From: Chitinophaga pinensis
GTDB lineage: Bacteria > Bacteroidota > Bacteroidia > SXHM01
Reading direction: 5' to 3'
Length of the DNA stretch: 24,886 bases
Assembly (NCBI GenBank): GCA_945889235.1
Contig: CAMDBK010000010.1
Coordinates: forward strand, 1 to 24,886
The notes below the pieces were generated by a model. That model had not been told where the DNA came from and made no database searches. It saw only the letters and a list, made by a program, of their open reading frames with translations. Shown here piece by piece: positions 1-7,806 of the stretch. Position 1 is the stretch's first letter; the number at the start of each line of letters is the position of its first letter. A program made the translations under genes and the position numbers.

Positions 1-85
1 CGGAGAGAGAGGGATTCGAACCCTCGTTACCTTGCGGTAAACACGCTTTCCAAGCGTGCTCGATCGGCCACTCTGACATCTCTCC
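1..85 (-). tRNA. tRNA-Ser (anticodon GGA)
   Basis: Read on the minus strand this folds as a class II tRNA. The acceptor stem GGAGAGA at the 5' end pairs with TCTCTCC at the 3' end, with G as discriminator at position 1. The D-arm has AGAGTGG, the anticodon stem CACGC/GCGTG encloses the 7-base loop TTGGAAA (anticodon GGA, plus-strand bases 49-51), a long variable arm with a GTTACC-type stem follows, and the T-loop GGTTCGAATCC is canonical. The long variable arm and the GGA anticodon identify a serine tRNA reading UCC/UCU. The 3' end lies at the window edge, so an encoded CCA cannot be checked. Confidence 0.96.
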
Positions 86-125
86 GTTAAAGGGGTTGCG
101 AAAGTAATACTTTTCTCCCGCTTGC

Positions 126-1925
126 CTAATTGATATACTCTTTCTTCACTTCAAGCGTTAAGCGGTTGTCGCTTAATAAACGCTCACAAAGTGGAGCAGA
201 TTTCGGAAGTTCATAGAGAAAGAAGTAATTCATCGCGGCAAGTTTGCCTTGATAGAAATTAAGTTCTTCGCCATTTGCTCCTGCTGTCAGTGCTTTTTGT
301 GCAACAATTCCCATTTTCAGCCACTGCCATGCAATAGAGACTATTCCTGCGTTTTCAAGAAACAGTGTTGCATCGGCTAAGAAAACTTCAGGAGCTTGTG
401 ATTGTGCCAGTCCCATCAGTTTCATGGTTACTTCCGTGAATTTCTGCATCGACTTCGCAAGATTTTCAGCATGTGTTTTCAGACTTTCAACTCCGGCAGC
501 TTCAGCAATCGTTTGATTTATTTCTGCTGCATAATGCATTAAACCTTGTCCCATTTTCATCGGAATTTTTCTTGCCAGCAAATCCATTGCCTGTATTCCT
601 GTTGTTCCTTCATAAATAGGATTGATTCGTGTATCGCGGAAATATTGCTCTAACGGAAAATCATCGCAGTAACCTGCACCGCCAAGCGTCTGCACCGCTG
701 CGCTGGTGCTGTGTACGCTCATTTCAGATGGATATGCTTTTGCAATCGGAGTAAGCAAATTCAGGAGCAAATTGTATTTTTCTTTTTCTGCGCCTTCCGT
801 TATTTTTTCCATATCTGAATAATATGCGCACTGTGTTACAAACGAAAGACAACCTTCAGTAACAGCTTTCTGGAAAAGCAACATGCGTTTCACATCTGCG
901 TACTCGATAATGAGTGATTGCGGAACTAGCGGGTCTTTGTTTGAAACAGGTCGGCCTTGCGGACGCTCATTACAATATTCCAGTGAAGCATGGTAAGCCG
1001 CGCTGCAAAGCGCGGTTGACATCATTCCAACACTTATGCGCGCACCGTTCATCATCTTAAACATATACGAAAGCCCTTTGTGCGGTTCGCCCACCAGCCA
1101 GCCTTTGCAGTTGTCTGCTTCTCCCATTGACAAGTGTAAAATCGGACAACCTTTCATTCCCATTTTCCCGAAAACTCCCGCAGAAATAACATCGTTGTTT
1201 ACTAATGTACCATTCTCAGGTCTTTGTTTAGGAACCACAAAAAGCGAGATACCTTTTACACCAACCGGACCACCTTTAATTTTTGCCAGCATCAGGTGAA
1301 CAACATTTTCTGCGCTGTGATAATCACCTGCAGAGATAAAGATCTTTTGTCCTTTAATTTTGTAAGAGCCATCATCAGAAGGTTCAGCGGAGGTAGTAAT
1401 ATCACCAAGAGAGCTTCCGGCATCCGGCTCAGTTAAAGCCATCGTGCCTTGCCACTTTCCTGAATCCATCTGGGGTACATAGGTTTCATTCAGATCTTTA
1501 GTACCAAAACTGCGGATCAGATCAGAAGATCCCATGGTCAAACCAAAATAAGAAGCAGCTGAAGTATTGGCCGCATGAAAAATAAAATTAGCGACAGCAT
1601 ACAATGTTCCCGGCATTTGTTGTCCGCCTTCTTCTAGCGATGAAGGAGCAGAGATCCAGCCGCCTTCACCCATGGCATCCATAATTTTGCGAACGCCATC
1701 ATGCACTGTTACCACACCGTTTTCCAGGTGAGGTTTTTTCTTATCCATTTCAGTGTAAATGGGGAAGAATAATTCGTCACCTAATTTCTTAGCGGTCTCA
1801 ATGGTCATATCAATCACCTCCTTGGTATAGTCTGCGTAGTAAGGATTCTTTGAAAGATTTTCTGCTGCGAAAACTTCGTGAAGCACAAAGCGCAGGTTGC
1901 GCATGTTTACATATTCTTTTGCCAT
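126..1925 (-). CDS. Acyl-CoA dehydrogenase, long (about 600-residue) subfamily
   Basis: A 599-residue flavoprotein that should catalyse alpha,beta-dehydrogenation of an acyl-CoA thioester and pass electrons to an electron-transfer flavoprotein, probably in fatty-acid beta-oxidation. Visible signs are the FAD/substrate motif MALTEPDAGSSLG near residue 162, the run GGAGYCDDFPLEQYFRD, and IYEGTTGIQ with the predicted catalytic base Glu439. The length exceeds the usual 380 residues because of an extra N-terminal segment and a C-terminal alpha-helical domain, as in the DmdC-like/FadE-like subfamily; a methylthio-acyl-CoA substrate is therefore possible but not shown. The start M-A-K-E-Y is the only sensible one and lies 8 bases after a toxin stop codon, so transcription may be shared with the toxin-antitoxin pair. 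Substrate chain length cannot be read from the sequence. Confidence 0.93.
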   Translation of the reverse strand: MAKEYVNMRNLRFVLHEVFAAENLSKNPYYADYTKEVIDMTIETAKKLGDELFFPIYTEMDKKKPHLENGVVTVHDGVRKIMDAMGEGGWISAPSSLEEGGQQMPGTLYAVANFIFHAANTSAASYFGLTMGSSDLIRSFGTKDLNETYVPQMDSGKWQGTMALTEPDAGSSLGDITTSAEPSDDGSYKIKGQKIFISAGDYHSAENVVHLMLAKIKGGPVGVKGISLFVVPKQRPENGTLVNNDVISAGVFGKMGMKGCPILHLSMGEADNCKGWLVGEPHKGLSYMFKMMNGARISVGMMSTALCSAAYHASLEYCNERPQGRPVSNKDPLVPQSLIIEYADVKRMLLFQKAVTEGCLSFVTQCAYYSDMEKITEGAEKEKYNLLLNLLTPIAKAYPSEMSVHSTSAAVQTLGGAGYCDDFPLEQYFRDTRINPIYEGTTGIQAMDLLARKIPMKMGQGLMHYAAEINQTIAEAAGVESLKTHAENLAKSMQKFTEVTMKLMGLAQSQAPEVFLADATLFLENAGIVSIAWQWLKMGIVAQKALTAGANGEELNFYQGKLAAMNYFFLYELPKSAPLCERLLSDNRLTLEVKKEYIN

Positions 1926-1933
1926 AATTTTAA

Positions 1934-2230
1934 TTATTTAACCCAGCTTGTTTCAGGATTTTTAGATGTGTTAATGATTGCGTGAAGAAAAACAATTTTT
2001 TCTTTTTCATCAACTGTGAAATGCAACATAAAAGGAAATTTCTTGAGTGGAAAACAACGGATATAATCGTAACGAATATTGTAAAAAGGATTTTTCCTTA
2101 CGGATTTTATTGCATCTGAAACTGCATCCTTAAATCGTTTTCCGAGTCCACGTTGCTCTTCGTTGTAGTAATCAACTTGTTTTTGTAATTCATCTAAAGC
2201 GCGTTTATCTGCTTTTAGTTTAAACCGCAT
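1934..2230 (-). CDS. RelE/ParE-family toxin of a type II toxin-antitoxin pair
   Basis: A 98-residue protein with the ParE/RelE layout: an N-terminal beta strand (FKLKADKRALDELQK), two amphipathic helices with E-E-Q-R-G-L-G-K-R-F, the strand turn N-P-F-Y-N-I-R-Y-D, and a C-terminal strand KIVFLHAIINTSKNP. Family members either cut ribosome-bound mRNA (RelE) or poison gyrase (ParE); which applies here cannot be told. The ATG at 2230 is preferred over an in-frame TTG at 2233. It starts 3 bases after the antitoxin stop codon, the usual antitoxin-first arrangement. Its own stop lies only 8 bases before the acyl-CoA dehydrogenase ATG. Confidence 0.82.
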   Translation of the reverse strand: MRFKLKADKRALDELQKQVDYYNEEQRGLGKRFKDAVSDAIKSVRKNPFYNIRYDYIRCFPLKKFPFMLHFTVDEKEKIVFLHAIINTSKNPETSWVK

Positions 2231-2233
2231 CAA

Positions 2234-2437
2234 TCAGGCTTTTATCTTCTTCTCAGCAATATCCCAATCAATATAGTCATCCGGTTTTGCGGTTTTTATT
2301 CGCTCACGAACTATTTGTTTGTGACTTTCTGGAATTTCATATTCCGATTCTTTGATTTTAATAAATTCAAATTTTTTTAATAGTTGAACAAAAAAATCAT
2401 ACTCTTTGTCCGGAATGTTTAATGTTAATTGGCGCAT
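2234..2437 (-). CDS. Antitoxin partner of the adjacent RelE/ParE toxin
   Basis: A small charged protein of 67 residues, starting M-R-Q-L-T-L-N-I-P-D and ending D-W-D-I-A-E-K-K-I-K-A. No strong family motif is visible. The assignment rests on its size, its charge, a beta-strand/helix N-terminus followed by a probably flexible basic and acidic tail, and its position directly upstream of a RelE/ParE toxin. The ATG at 2437 is chosen over an in-frame TTG at 2458 because a TAnnTTTG box ends 18 bases before the ATG. The second antitoxin in this window (24009-24212) has the same size and the same W-x-x-A-x-K-K-I ending. Confidence 0.75.
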   Translation of the reverse strand: MRQLTLNIPDKEYDFFVQLLKKFEFIKIKESEYEIPESHKQIVRERIKTAKPDDYIDWDIAEKKIKA

Positions 2438-2455
2438 AACTATAAAATTATACTG

Positions 2456-2463
2456 CAAAAATA
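2456..2463 (-). promoter_or_regulatory. Promoter -7 box for toxin-antitoxin pair 1
   Basis: On the minus strand these bases read TATTTTTG, an exact match to the Bacteroidota -7 consensus TAnnTTTG. The box ends 18 bases before the antitoxin ATG. No clear TTTG -33 box is seen about 20 bases upstream, so only the -7 half is supported. Confidence 0.5.
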
Positions 2464-2481
2464 ATAAACTAAATCACTAAA

Positions 2482-2513
2482 AATTACTTGGCTTTGAAAT
2501 GAACCAAGTAATT
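2482..2513 (-). terminator. Terminator-like hairpin overlapping the lipoprotein stop codon
   Basis: Perfect 10-bp inverted repeat, AATTACTTGG pairing with CCAAGTAATT across a 12-base loop, followed on the minus strand by a run of T (TTTTTAG). The right arm contains the last sense codons and the TAA of the lipoprotein gene. The stem is AT-rich and so of modest strength. It separates the lipoprotein pair from the toxin-antitoxin promoter. Confidence 0.5.
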
Positions 2514-2981
2514 CTTATTTTTATAAGCAATGCTGATTTTTAGAGTTTGATCTGTTAATTCATCAATTGACCACCATTCACCTCTAAAAAGTGGACCATA
2601 AGAACTAAAATATGAATCATAGAATGAAATGTAAAAATTTTCTTTATTAATTAATGACCACCAACCTCCTAAAATATTTTGACTTCCTGAATTGCATTCA
2701 TTTCCTATTATATACTGGTTCCCTGTAAGATTATCAAACTTATAGGTGTTACAATAATAAGGATGTTGAATAAAAACAGACAAAGAATCAATGCCGTCAA
2801 TTTTGAGAGAATCAATACTCCAGCCCGAATCCCTCATTAATAAATCACATTGTTCAGGATTGTCTTCACAGTAATTTAAAGTTTTTCCACAACTAGATAG
2901 ATAAATAATAAAGAGCAGAATAAAAACGCTTTTTACAATTGAACTAAAAGAAATTTTATCTTGCTTTAAAATGAATTTCAT
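2484..2981 (-). CDS. Small lipoprotein of unknown function (paralogue of upstream gene)
   Basis: A 165-residue predicted lipoprotein. The N-terminus has a hydrophobic stretch (about 18-27) and a lipobox L-S-S-C with Cys31, so it is likely exported and lipid-anchored. The mature part contains S-I-D-S-L-K-I-D-G-I-D-S-L, paired tryptophans (GGWWSL, EWWSIDEL) and ends V-H-F-K-A-K. It resembles the upstream gene in order of motifs: W-x-x-x-S-L-x-x-D-G-x-D-S-L, Y-x-I-x-G, GGxWSL, a W-x-I block, and an H-F-K-A-basic end. The two are clearly tandem paralogues. A lipocalin-like beta fold is possible but not demonstrated. The ATG overlaps the end of the upstream gene by 26 bases in another frame, suggesting translational coupling. 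The n-region before the hydrophobic core is unusually long (about 17 residues), probably because it was recruited from that overlap. Confidence 0.75.
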   Translation of the reverse strand: MKFILKQDKISFSSIVKSVFILLFIIYLSSCGKTLNYCEDNPEQCDLLMRDSGWSIDSLKIDGIDSLSVFIQHPYYCNTYKFDNLTGNQYIIGNECNSGSQNILGGWWSLINKENFYISFYDSYFSSYGPLFRGEWWSIDELTDQTLKISIAYKNKNYLVHFKAK

Positions 2982-3396
2982 ACATTTTGTAATTAAAGTA
3001 TTCTGTTCTCAACCACATTTCTTTATTTGCAAGTCTTATAATTTGCCAACTTGTTCTACCAACTGGTCCGTAAGGTTTTCCTAAAGAAAAATAGAGAGTG
3101 GTATTTTTAACTCCTAATGACCAACTTCCTCCATCTGATATAATAGAATCACACGGGAAGCCGACTATAAAATACTGGCTTCCATTATCTACAAACTCAT
3201 AGGTTAAACAATTGCCAAACCGATTATTAAATGAGGATAATGAATCTGCCCCATCCACTGTTAAACTTTCAACAAACCACTGGCCAGTTACTCGAGCACA
3301 GGCACTTCTGAAACTAATATCAGGTCCTTCTTCATATTTGCATCCTGTAAATGCAAAAAGAAAAAACAGAAAGAATAAAATACTTTTGTTTTTCAT
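2956..3396 (-). CDS. Small lipoprotein of unknown function (paralogue of downstream gene)
   Basis: A 146-residue predicted lipoprotein with a phenylalanine-rich hydrophobic core and a lipobox F-T-G-C (Cys19). The ATG at 3396 is preferred to a longer in-frame extension to 3429 because it gives a normal lipoprotein signal peptide. The mature part carries WFVESLTVDGADSLSSF, an aromatic Q-Y-F-I-V-G strand, a GGSWSLG turn and the ending I-H-F-K-A-R, each with a counterpart in the next gene. Function is unknown; paired small lipoproteins with such W/G motifs are common in Bacteroidota and are often annotated lipocalin-like. It diverges from the epimerase gene across a gap of only 47 bases. Confidence 0.75.
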   Translation of the reverse strand: MKNKSILFFLFFLFAFTGCKYEEGPDISFRSACARVTGQWFVESLTVDGADSLSSFNNRFGNCLTYEFVDNGSQYFIVGFPCDSIISDGGSWSLGVKNTTLYFSLGKPYGPVGRTSWQIIRLANKEMWLRTEYFNYKMYEIHFKAR

Positions 3397-3443
3397 CGGA
3401 GAGTAATTTTTCTGAAAAGTATAAAACAAAATTGAATTAGAAA

Positions 3444-4316
3444 ATGGAAACTATTTTATCAAACAATATTCTCCGCATAAAAGTAAAACCTAAAGGCGCG
3501 GAACTCAGCAGCATCATTGATTTACGCGATACTTCCGAACATCTTTGGCAGGCCGACCCAACGTTTTGGAATTGGCATGCGCCTGTTCTCTTTCCGAAAA
3601 TAGGTGAGTCGGTAAACGAGCAGATTTCTTTTTCAGGAAAGAAATATAAAATGCCTAAACATGGTTTGGCAAGGCATCTTAATTTTTCTGTTGACAAAAA
3701 ATCAGAAGCAGAAGTTGTTTTTACGCTACGCAGCAATGATGAAACGTTGAAGCAATATCCCTTTCAATTTTGTTTTCAGATCAGTTATGTGTTGGAAGAA
3801 AATAAACTGCGAACTATTTATACCGTAATTAACGAAGATAATAAGCCAATGCATTTCACCGTTGGCGGGCATCCGGCATTTGCTGTTCCGTTTTTTGCCA
3901 ATGAAAAGTTAGAAGATTATTGTGTTGAATTTGAAAAAGCAGAAACCATTTCTCGCCATCTGATTGATGAGAATGGTTTGTTCAACGGAGTTACTGAACG
4001 TGTGTTGAATAATGAAAAGGCAATTCCGCTTACCCAAGAATTGTTTAATCGTGACGCATTGATTTTTAAAAACCATGTTTCTCGCAAGATTTCTATTTGC
4101 AGTAAAAATCACAACAAAAAACTCACGGTTGAGTTTGCAGATTTCCCTTATCTCGGTATTTGGGCAAAGCCCGGTGCGCCTTATGTGTGTATTGAACCTT
4201 GGATCGGTTGTGCTGAAAATGCAGGTAAAGAAATCGACTTCACAGAAAAAGAACACTGCAAAATTCTACAACCCGGAGAAAAATTCTCTTGTGAGTTTTC
4301 AGTAACTATCGGATAA
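3444..4316 (+). CDS. Aldose 1-epimerase family protein (LacX-like)
   Basis: A 290-residue galactose-mutarotase-fold protein likely to interconvert alpha and beta anomers of an aldose or act on a related sugar derivative in the cytoplasm; no signal peptide is seen. Features are an N-terminal beta sandwich segment with K-G-A-E-L-S-S-I and L-W-Q-A-D-P-T-F-W-N, then FPKIGES, the motif GGHPAF with predicted catalytic His143, and C-I-E-P-W-I-G with predicted catalytic Glu251. Length and motifs fit the LacX-like branch rather than classical GalM (about 340 residues). The sugar substrate cannot be read from the sequence. The gene sits 39 bases upstream of mfd on the same strand, so both may be co-transcribed. 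Confidence 0.88.
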   Translation: METILSNNILRIKVKPKGAELSSIIDLRDTSEHLWQADPTFWNWHAPVLFPKIGESVNEQISFSGKKYKMPKHGLARHLNFSVDKKSEAEVVFTLRSNDETLKQYPFQFCFQISYVLEENKLRTIYTVINEDNKPMHFTVGGHPAFAVPFFANEKLEDYCVEFEKAETISRHLIDENGLFNGVTERVLNNEKAIPLTQELFNRDALIFKNHVSRKISICSKNHNKKLTVEFADFPYLGIWAKPGAPYVCIEPWIGCAENAGKEIDFTEKEHCKILQPGEKFSCEFSVTIG

Positions 4317-4355
4317 TAGCATCAGCAAAATCCCTATTTTCGTGCCTCTTTTGAG

Positions 4356-7300
4356 ATGGACTTAGAGGCTGTAAAGAATAGTTTTTCGCAACACCCGCGC
4401 ATCGCTGAACTGGTTAATTCGCTTTCGGCAGGGAATACTACGCGCCTTCACATTAAAAATCTTGCCGGCTCATCTTCAGCATTTGCTGCGGCAACTGTTG
4501 TTTCTCAAATTCCGAAAACGCATGTCTTTATCCTTCCCGGAAAAGAAGAAGCCGCGTATTTTCTGAACGATATTGAAGTGATGCTAGGCAAAGAACAGGT
4601 TTTGTTTTTCCCTATGTCGTATCGCAGACCATATAGCGAAGAAGAAAAAACCGACAACAGCAATGTGGTGGAGCGTGCAGAAACGCTAAACAAACTCAAT
4701 CAGAATTTTGCACGTGCAGTTGTAACCTATCCTGAAGCACTTTCGGAAAAAGTTATCACTAGAAAAGTTTTAGAAAAGAATACGTTGTTGTTGAAAACAG
4801 GCGACACTCACGGAATTGATTTTATCACGGATGTGTTGTATGAATATCATTTTGAGCAGGTGGATTATGTTTTCCTGCCTGGGCAGTTTGCAGTACGCGG
4901 TGGTATTGTAGATATGTTTTCGTTTTCAGGAGAATATCCTTTGCGTGTTGAGTTTTTTGGAAATACGATTGAGAGCATCCGCAGTTTTGATCCTTCCACA
5001 CAATTGTCGGTTGCTAATCTTGCGAAGGCAACTATTCTTCCTAACGTGCAACAAAGCCTGTTGCATGAAAGTCGTGTTTCCTTTTTAGAATTTATTCCTG
5101 CTGAAAGCCTGGTATGGATCACCGATGTAAGAAGTGCAGTTGCCGTTTTAGATTCAGAATTAGAGGTGGCAAAATCTGCTTTTGAGAATCTGAAAACAGA
5201 AATGAATTATTTATTGCCTGAGGAAAAATACATCAGCGGAAATTATTTTATAGAGAAGTTCACCCAACACAGTGTTGTAGAATTCGGACAGGCAGAATAT
5301 TTTGATGATGTAAGAACGATTGAGTTTAATACTTCGCCACAACCTGCATTCAACAAGAATTTTGAAATGCTGGGCGAACATTTGCGGAAGAATACCGCTG
5401 AGGGTTATCAAAATCTTTTAGCAGCAGAAAATCCGAAGCAAGCCGAACGCTTGTATTCCATTTTTGAAGACATGCCTGTGAAGGGAGGAGAAAAGAAACC
5501 TGAATTTACTCCGTTAGTGGTTTCGGTTTCGGAAGGATTTACCGACCACGATTTAAAAATTTGTTTCTATACCGACCACCAGATATTTGAGCGTTATCAT
5601 CGCTTCCGTTTGCGCACCGGATTTAAGAAAACGAAGGAAGCACTTACACTGAAAGAATTGCACGGATTGAATCCGGGCGACTATGTTACGCACATCGATC
5701 ACGGTATCGGCAAGTTTGCAGGACTTGAAAAAATTGATGTAAACGGAAAGATGCAGGAGGCTGTACGATTAGTTTACCGCGACAATGATATACTGTATGT
5801 GAGCATTCATTCCTTGCATCGCATTGCAAAGTATTCCGGGAAAGATGGTGCTGAACCGAAAATAAACAAGCTGGGCTCTGCTGCATGGCAGACACTGAAG
5901 CTGAAAACAAAATCAAAGGTTAAAGACATTGCCAAGGATTTAATAAAACTTTATGCACAGCGCAGAGCGAAAAAAGGATTTGAGTTTTCGCAGGATAATT
6001 ATTTGCAGACCGAATTGGAAGCAAGCTTTATTTATGAAGATACACCCGATCAGGTGAAATCAACTGCCGATGTGAAGAAGGATATGGAGCAGAATTTTCC
6101 GATGGATAGATTGATATGCGGTGATGTTGGTTTCGGAAAAACAGAGATTGCTATACGCGCTGCATTCAAAGCAGTTTGTGATAGTAAGCAGGTTGCTATC
6201 CTTGTTCCGACTACTATTCTTGCGTTGCAGCATTACAAAACTTTTTCGGAACGACTGAAAAATTTCCCTTGCCGTGTTGATTACATCAATCGTTTTAAAA
6301 CTGCGGCACAACAAAAAGAAACGTTGAAGAAATTAGAGAAAGGCGAGATTGATATTATCATCGGAACACACAGAATTGTAAGTAAAGATGTAAAGTTTAA
6401 AGACCTTGGTTTACTGATTGTGGATGAGGAACAGAAGTTTGGAGTAGGTGTGAAAGAGAAGCTCAAAGCCTTTCGTGTGAATGTGGATACGCTTACATTG
6501 ACAGCAACCCCTATTCCACGGACACTGCAATTTTCATTGATGGGCGCGCGTGATTTATCCATCATTAACACAGCACCACCGAATCGTTTTCCTGTGATCA
6601 CTGAAGTGCATACGTTCAATGAAGAGACGATCCGGGATGCGATTCGCTATGAGATTGACAGGAGAGGACAAGTGTTTTTTGTAAATAATCGAGTGGAAAA
6701 TATTCGTGAAGTGGCAGGAATGATTTCCAGATTGTGTCCTGATGTGCGGGTTGGAATAGGGCATGGACAACTGGAAGGACATCAACTTGAAGAAGTGATG
6801 ATGAAATTTATTGAAGGAGAGACAGATGTATTGGTTGCCACAACAATTATTGAATCGGGTCTGGATATTTCTAATGCAAATACCATCATTATAAATAACG
6901 CACAGTATTTCGGGTTGAGTGATTTGCACCAGATGCGAGGCAGGGTAGGGCGTTCCAACAAAAAAGCATTCTGTTATTTATTGGCTCCGCCAAGTGAGAT
7001 GCTGAGCACCGAAGCAAAAAAGCGTTTGCGTGCGATTGAAGAATTTTCAGAACTCGGCAGCGGTTTCAATATTGCAATGCGCGATTTGGATATTCGCGGA
7101 GCAGGAAATTTATTGGGAGCTGAGCAAAGCGGATTTATTTCTGACATAGGGTTTGAGATGTATCATAAAATTCTGGACGAGGCGATGCAAGAATTAAGAA
7201 TTGAAAATGAACAATTGACAATTGACAATGAAACTAAAGGCGAGAAAAAGAATTCTCAATTGTCAATTGTCAATTCTCAATTTGTGAAGGATTGTGTGAT

Positions 7301-7757
7301 TGATACCGATATGGAAATTCTTATTCCCGATGATTATGTGAATAATATTACTGACCGGCTTGGGCTTTACCGTGAATTAGATGACACGGAAAATGAAAAT
7401 GAATTAATCGTTTTTGAGAAAAATATGATTGACCGTTTTGGTCCTTTGCCGAAAGAAGCGACCGAATTATTAAATACTATTCGTTTGCGCTGGATTGCAA
7501 AAGAAATTGGTTTTGAGCGTTTGATTTTGAAGAATAAAAAGCTTACAGGCTATTTTATTTCTTCACCCAACTCACCCTATTTCCAAAGTGATGTTTTTGG
7601 GAAGGTGCTTAATTATGTGCAAACGCATGGTAAAGATTGCCGCATGACTCAGAAGGGAGATAAACTGATGCTGAGTTTTGAGAATATTGTTACGGTTGAA
7701 GAAGGGATTAGGTGGTTGGGTAGGCTTCAATTACTAACAAACCTTTTGGAAGAATAA
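4356..7757 (+). CDS. mfd: Transcription-repair coupling factor Mfd
   Basis: An 1133-residue ATP-dependent translocase that displaces RNA polymerase stalled at DNA lesions and recruits UvrA for nucleotide excision repair. Regions in order: a UvrB-like N-terminal part (about 1-370) with F-A-V-R-G-G-I-V-D-M-F; the RNA-polymerase-interacting, CarD-like domain (about 437-505) with DYVTHIDHGIGKFAGL; the RecG-like motor with Walker A GDVGFGKT (589-596), DEEQ (690-693), TATPIPRTLQFS and HQMRGRVGRS; and the C-terminal domain starting near IDTDMEILIPDDYVNNI. All expected motifs are intact. Oddity: residues about 949-980, just before that last domain, are encoded by an inserted palindromic heptamer repeat (see the repeat at 7199-7282). 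The frame stays open through it, so the protein is expected to be functional. Confidence 0.97.
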   Translation: MDLEAVKNSFSQHPRIAELVNSLSAGNTTRLHIKNLAGSSSAFAAATVVSQIPKTHVFILPGKEEAAYFLNDIEVMLGKEQVLFFPMSYRRPYSEEEKTDNSNVVERAETLNKLNQNFARAVVTYPEALSEKVITRKVLEKNTLLLKTGDTHGIDFITDVLYEYHFEQVDYVFLPGQFAVRGGIVDMFSFSGEYPLRVEFFGNTIESIRSFDPSTQLSVANLAKATILPNVQQSLLHESRVSFLEFIPAESLVWITDVRSAVAVLDSELEVAKSAFENLKTEMNYLLPEEKYISGNYFIEKFTQHSVVEFGQAEYFDDVRTIEFNTSPQPAFNKNFEMLGEHLRKNTAEGYQNLLAAENPKQAERLYSIFEDMPVKGGEKKPEFTPLVVSVSEGFTDHDLKICFYTDHQIFERYHRFRLRTGFKKTKEALTLKELHGLNPGDYVTHIDHGIGKFAGLEKIDVNGKMQEAVRLVYRDNDILYVSIHSLHRIAKYSGKDGAEPKINKLGSAAWQTLKLKTKSKVKDIAKDLIKLYAQRRAKKGFEFSQDNYLQTELEASFIYEDTPDQVKSTADVKKDMEQNFPMDRLICGDVGFGKTEIAIRAAFKAVCDSKQVAILVPTTILALQHYKTFSERLKNFPCRVDYINRFKTAAQQKETLKKLEKGEIDIIIGTHRIVSKDVKFKDLGLLIVDEEQKFGVGVKEKLKAFRVNVDTLTLTATPIPRTLQFSLMGARDLSIINTAPPNRFPVITEVHTFNEETIRDAIRYEIDRRGQVFFVNNRVENIREVAGMISRLCPDVRVGIGHGQLEGHQLEEVMMKFIEGETDVLVATTIIESGLDISNANTIIINNAQYFGLSDLHQMRGRVGRSNKKAFCYLLAPPSEMLSTEAKKRLRAIEEFSELGSGFNIAMRDLDIRGAGNLLGAEQSGFISDIGFEMYHKILDEAMQELRIENEQLTIDNETKGEKKNSQLSIVNSQFVKDCVIDTDMEILIPDDYVNNITDRLGLYRELDDTENENELIVFEKNMIDRFGPLPKEATELLNTIRLRWIAKEIGFERLILKNKKLTGYFISSPNSPYFQSDVFGKVLNYVQTHGKDCRMTQKGDKLMLSFENIVTVEEGIRWLGRLQLLTNLLEE
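7199..7282. repeat. Inverted repeat of ACAATTG/TCAATTG heptamers inside mfd
   Basis: Left arm from 7199 contains ACAATTG-ACAATTG-ACAATGA; right arm 7251-7282 contains TCAATTG-TCAATTG-TCAATTC-TCAATTT. The reverse complement of the right arm matches the left over about 30 bases with a handful of mismatches, with a spacer of about 18 bases. The insertion encodes I-E-N-E-Q-L-T-I-D-N-E through N-S-Q-L-S-I-V-N-S-Q-F. The same heptamer occurs in the adhesin signal peptide at 9540-9574. Confidence 0.9.
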
Positions 7758-7806
7758 AAAATGCGCTCACTTAATTTCACACAATGGGTTAACTTGGTTC
7801 AGTTCA

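Noticed and set aside
87..125. Small AT-rich dyad AAAGTA-A-TACTTT between tRNA-Ser and the acyl-CoA dehydrogenase stop
   Set aside because: The arms are nearly adjacent, so only about four pairs could form with a usable loop and there is no clean T tail; too weak to call a terminator.
3909..4256. Minus-strand open frame of 115 codons opposite the epimerase gene
   Set aside because: The epimerase on the other strand has clear catalytic motifs; this frame is cysteine- and phenylalanine-rich and matches nothing.
4317..4355. Possible mfd promoter with TATTTTCG before the ATG
   Set aside because: One mismatch to TAnnTTTG and no TTG/TTTG box at the right distance; co-transcription with the epimerase is as likely.
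6281..6929. Overlapping minus-strand open frames opposite mfd
   Set aside because: They lie over the conserved helicase motifs of mfd and have no recognisable features.
7758..7806. Terminator between the convergent mfd and mlaF genes
   Set aside because: No stem longer than a few bases and no T tail on either strand.
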